Positions 61,296 to 64,000 of a stretch of 64,000 nt of DNA are shown piece by piece (positions within the stretch are counted from its first letter, which is position 1; every line of letters starts with the position of its first letter). A model generated the notes under the pieces. That model made no database searches, was not told where the DNA came from, and worked only from the letters and a program-made list of their open reading frames with translations. Source of the stretch: Chryseobacterium hagamense (lineage in GTDB: Bacteria; Bacteroidota; Bacteroidia; Flavobacteriales; Weeksellaceae); assembly GCF_007991455.1 (NCBI RefSeq), contig NZ_BJYJ01000001.1:598763-662762 (forward strand), read 5' to 3'. A program made the position numbers and the translations under genes.

Positions 61296-61323
61296 AAAAA
61301 GCCTTCCGCAATAAACGGAAGGC
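61296..61323 (-). terminator. typA terminator
   Basis: GCCTTCCG / CGGAAGGC perfect stem with a seven-base loop, followed by TTTTT on the minus strand. Confidence 0.9.
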
Positions 61324-61378
61324 CTGTATGATATTTAGAGCAATGACGAAAAGGCCGGTGCTCTGATCAATGTTGAAA

Positions 61379-63187
61379 TTAAGCTTTCGCTCCTCTTTCT
61401 ACTCTTTTTCTGTCTTCTTCGGAAAGGATTTTCTTTCTCATACGGATGAAATTCGGGGTCACTTCAATGGCTTCATCACCCTGGATGTATTCCATGCATT
61501 CTTCCAGAGAGAATAAGATTTTCGGTGCTACACCGGTATCTTTGTCTTTTCCGGAGGCTCTCATGTTGTTCAGCTGTTTTGCTTCCACAATGTTTACCAC
61601 AAGGTCGCCCGGTTTGTTCTGCTCACCGATGATCATCCCTGCATAGATCTCCTCACCCGGATCAACGAAGAACTTCCCTCTGTCCTGAAGTTTGGCAATC
61701 GAGTATTCTGTAGCCGGCCCCTGCGTCTTGCTGATCAGTACCCCGTTGTTTCTTCCCGGAATCGCTCCTTTGAAAGGTTTGTATTCCGTAAAACGGTGTG
61801 CCATGATCGCTTCACCAGCAGTAGCCGTAAGCATCTGGGAACGCAATCCGATCAGTCCTCTTGAAGGAATTTCGAATTCCATGTGCTGCATTTCCCCCTT
61901 GGTTTCCATAATGTGAAGATCCCCTTTTCTCTGGGTAGCCAAATCGATTACTCTTGAAGCATATTCTTCAGGAACGTCTACGACCAAAGATTCATAAGGC
62001 TCCAGTTTTTGTCCGTTTTCATCTTCTCTCAGGATTACCTGCGGCTGACCGATCGTCATTTCATACCCTTCCCTTCTCATGGTTTCAATAAGAACGGATA
62101 AGTGAAGGATCCCTCTACCGAATACTAAGAAGGTATTGGCATCATCCGTCTGCTGAACCCTTAATGCCAGGTTTTTCTCCAATTCCTTGGTTAACCTCTC
62201 TTTCAGGTGATTGGAGGTAACATATTTCCCGTCTTTTCCGAAGAACGGAGAGTTGTTGATGGAGAACGTCATGTTCAGCGTAGGCTCGTCGATGGCCGTT
62301 CTTTCCAATGGCTCAGGATTTTCAAGATCTACGAATGAATCCCCGATCTGGAAAGCGTCGAAACCTACTACGGCACAGATGTCCCCTGCCTGAACTTCAG
62401 TTACTTTTTTCTTTCCTAATCCTTCAAAAACGTAAAGTTCTTTTACTTTTCCTTTTACGATTTTACCGTCTGCCTGGGCAAGACCGATCCATTGTGATTC
62501 TTTCAGTTCGCCTCTCGTTACTTTTCCGATGGCTATTCTTCCTAAGAAAGAAGAGAAATCCAGGGAAGTAATCTGCATCTGAAGATTTCCTTCGGTTACC
62601 TGCGGAGCCGGAACGTACTGTAAGATCCCGTCCAATAACGGTAAGATATCTTCCGTCTGCTCCAGAGAGGTGTTGAACCATCCCTGTTTTGAAGATCCGT
62701 AGAACGTAGGGAAATCCAGTTGCTCTTCAGTAGCTTCAAGGTTGAAGAACAGATCGAATACCTGATCGTGAACTTCGTCCGGACGGCAGTTCGGCTTGTC
62801 TACCTTGTTGATTACCACCAATGGTCTCAATCCTAATTCCAACGCTTTCTGAAGTACGAAACGGGTCTGCGGCATCGGCCCTTCGAAGGCATCCACCAAC
62901 AGGATTACCCCGTCTGCCATTTTCAATACCCTTTCCACTTCCCCACCGAAGTCGGCGTGACCGGGGGTATCGATTACGTTGATTTTTGTGTCTTTATACG
63001 TAACAGAAATATTTTTGGATAAAATGGTAATTCCTCTCTCTCTTTCAAGATCATTATTATCCATTATCAGTTCTCCACTTTCCTGATTTTCTCTGAAAAT
63101 GTTCGTAGCATGAATGATTTTATCAACCAGAGTCGTCTTCCCGTGGTCAACGTGTGCGATGATCGCAATATTTCTAATGTTTTGCAT
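61379..63187 (-). CDS. typA: Translational GTPase TypA (BipA)
   Basis: A 602-residue ribosome-binding GTPase that aids ribosome assembly and stress adaptation. G1 is [11 protein letters not shown], switch I has [16 protein letters not shown]3 is [16 protein letters not shown], and G4 is [10 protein letters not shown]. Domain II and the EF-G-like domains III and V follow, with the TypA-specific C-terminus ([20 protein letters not shown]). Length is normal. TATTTTTG at 63206-63213 is a -7 candidate. It is monocistronic, with its own terminator. Confidence 0.97.
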   Translation of the reverse strand: MQNIRNIAIIAHVDHGKTTLVDKIIHATNIFRENQESGELIMDNNDLERERGITILSKNISVTYKDTKINVIDTPGHADFGGEVERVLKMADGVILLVDAFEGPMPQTRFVLQKALELGLRPLVVINKVDKPNCRPDEVHDQVFDLFFNLEATEEQLDFPTFYGSSKQGWFNTSLEQTEDILPLLDGILQYVPAPQVTEGNLQMQITSLDFSSFLGRIAIGKVTRGELKESQWIGLAQADGKIVKGKVKELYVFEGLGKKKVTEVQAGDICAVVGFDAFQIGDSFVDLENPEPLERTAIDEPTLNMTFSINNSPFFGKDGKYVTSNHLKERLTKELEKNLALRVQQTDDANTFLVFGRGILHLSVLIETMRREGYEMTIGQPQVILREDENGQKLEPYESLVVDVPEEYASRVIDLATQRKGDLHIMETKGEMQHMEFEIPSRGLIGLRSQMLTATAGEAIMAHRFTEYKPFKGAIPGRNNGVLISKTQGPATEYSIAKLQDRGKFFVDPGEEIYAGMIIGEQNKPGDLVVNIVEAKQLNNMRASGKDKDTGVAPKILFSLEECMEYIQGDEAIEVTPNFIRMRKKILSEEDRKRVERGAKA

Positions 63188-63304
63188 GAATGATTTTTAC
63201 GGGTGCAAAAATAGTGATTTTAAATCAAATACCGTGTATGAAGACCAATAATTTAACAAATTCATAATGAGAACTTTAGTCTGGAAACTAAAAAAGCCGT
63301 GTTC

Positions 63305-63337
63305 AAACCTTCAAGGTTTTGAAAACCTTGAAGGTTT
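63305..63337. repeat. Perfect 16-bp inverted repeat (CCTTCAAGGTTTT family)
   Basis: AAACCTTCAAGGTTTT and AAAACCTTGAAGGTTT are separated by one G. No coding sequence is involved. The same palindrome is, as I recall, a common dispersed unit in flavobacterial genomes. Confidence 0.85.
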
Positions 63338-63410
63338 AAGAAAGTCTTGATTTTAATCCTATCTGTTTTTCGATTTTGATTAGTTGCCGAAGAAAGAAGG
63401 GCTTGGACAC

Positions 63411-63486
63411 ATAAGTCACATGAGATTTCAGATTGATGGATAGCGCATATTTCAGAGTACATCAGAGTAAAAGTCAAAGATTTTTT
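63411..63486 (+). repeat. ATAAGTCACA repeat, copy 2
   Basis: ATAAGTCACATGAGATTTC, then GATTGATGGA, GCATATTTCAG and a GTCAAAGATTTTTT end. It is homologous to 60633-60712, in the same orientation. Confidence 0.55.
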
Positions 63487-63756
63487 GAAGATTGTCTTTG
63501 AATGGAATGACCATCTGGTGGATGAGCGGAGCCGAAGCTACACTTTCAATACAAACTGCTGAATATTAACCACAAAAGCAACAAAAGATATACATGCTGT
63601 ATAAAAAAAAGCGAAATGATACATGCAGAAAAAGTCCATAAAAGTATTTAAAAATCAAAGATTTTGGATCTGTTAAGCTTGACATCACTGAGGTGGCTGA
63701 GGCTCCCGAAGCCCCGGGATCCGGAGCACGTTGTCCTCATAACTCACGGTCCGTTC

Positions 63757-63815
63757 TCATTCCCCTCCTGTGGAGGGGTGTCGAAAATCCGGAGGATTTT
63801 TGACAGGGTGGTTTG
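63757..63815 (-). repeat. Dispersed ACCACCCCGTCAAAAAT repeat, inverted copy
   Basis: The plus strand reads ATTCCCCTCCTGTGGAGGGG, TGTCGAAAATCCGG, then AGGATTTTTGACAGGGTGGT. Its reverse complement matches 26130-26185. Confidence 0.7.
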
Positions 63816-64000
63816 AAAACTGTGTCTACGTGGCTGACGGGTTTGTAAGCATATATAAGTGTAGATACGAGTCCGGAGGCTTTCGCAACCAGTTATTAAA
63901 TCTGTTTAGAAAACAATATTCCGTAAGAATAATATCTGTGCAGGAAAAAATCCACTACGAACAGCACGCCGTAGGTGCGCGATCTACCCCTATACAACAC

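Larger units (their letters stand above)
63338..64000. other. Repeat-rich non-coding region to the window end
   Basis: About 660 bases without a credible gene. It contains the ATAAGTCACA repeat copy (63411-63486), REP-like text near 63520, a palindrome-bearing GGCTCCCGAAGCC block near 63700, and an inverted ACCACCCC repeat (63757-63815). Any gene here would have to start outside the window. Confidence 0.6.

Noticed and set aside
61120..61311. 63-codon minus-strand open frame next to the mobile element
   Set aside because: It runs through REP-like palindromes and the typA terminator; its codons reflect hairpin arms.

Overview
The window looks like chromosome of a Flavobacteriia member (Bacteroidota) close to Chryseobacterium. 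The pointers are secreted proteins with type IX secretion (T9SS) sorting tails, a GLPGLI-family protein, LytTR regulators, promoters of the Bacteroidota form TTG-N19/20-TAnnTTTG, starts without Shine-Dalgarno sequences, and many simple hairpin terminators. Species assignment is inference. There is no rRNA operon, CRISPR array, prophage or complete insertion sequence.

Layout. 1-3013 is a decaying accessory stretch: the start of a TolC-type efflux gene under a TetR repressor, then two dead genes (an AraC regulator and an NADPH-dependent FMN reductase). The reductase is split by a 207-bp non-coding element with 13-bp terminal inverted repeats and a 3-bp target duplication. An apparently identical copy, inverted, lies at 60914-61120. 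3080-9631 holds a large T9SS protein, a CvfB-like S1 protein and lpdA. 9751-16445 holds small unknown genes, a glycosyltransferase, recQ, kdsD and tatC. 16990-25967 is rich in peptidases (M1, M61, PBP4-type, PepE) and has a sensor kinase. 26000-26680 is repeat-filled intergenic DNA. 26681-33159 has a transaldolase-family gene, an acetyltransferase, a BlaI / M56 (BlaR1-like) / GLPGLI operon and small genes.

33370-37980 is a LytS/LytR-type locus whose kinase carries an in-frame stop, followed by a secreted DUF3500 protein and a HupE-like membrane protein. 38488-38785 has three identical initiator tRNA-Met genes. 38887-41839 is a tight tsaC / CPBP / yaaA / prmC operon. 41892-48315 carries a rhomboid protease, a Fur regulator and topoisomerase IV (parE / membrane protein / parC). 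48598-52164 has a LytTR protein, a YadA-head-like T9SS protein and an aminotransferase.

52426-55138 is the most unusual stretch. An SDR oxidoreductase and an AraC regulator share an identical 17-bp operator-like sequence. Divergent from them are four tandem genes for cysteine-rich peptides with double-glycine leaders (54378-55138), all ending in a C-[AG]-x-x-E-C motif. No transporter or modifying enzyme is in view. 55220-63187 returns to housekeeping genes (ychF, ferritin, a GH10-like lipoprotein, an M23 lipoprotein, typA). The last 800 bases are repeat-rich and non-coding.

Most genes are core metabolism, envelope and replication functions. The points worth pursuing are the peptide cluster, the small mobile element, three operator-like dyad sets whose geometry fits their adjacent regulators (TetR, BlaI, AraC), and several dispersed intergenic repeat families.
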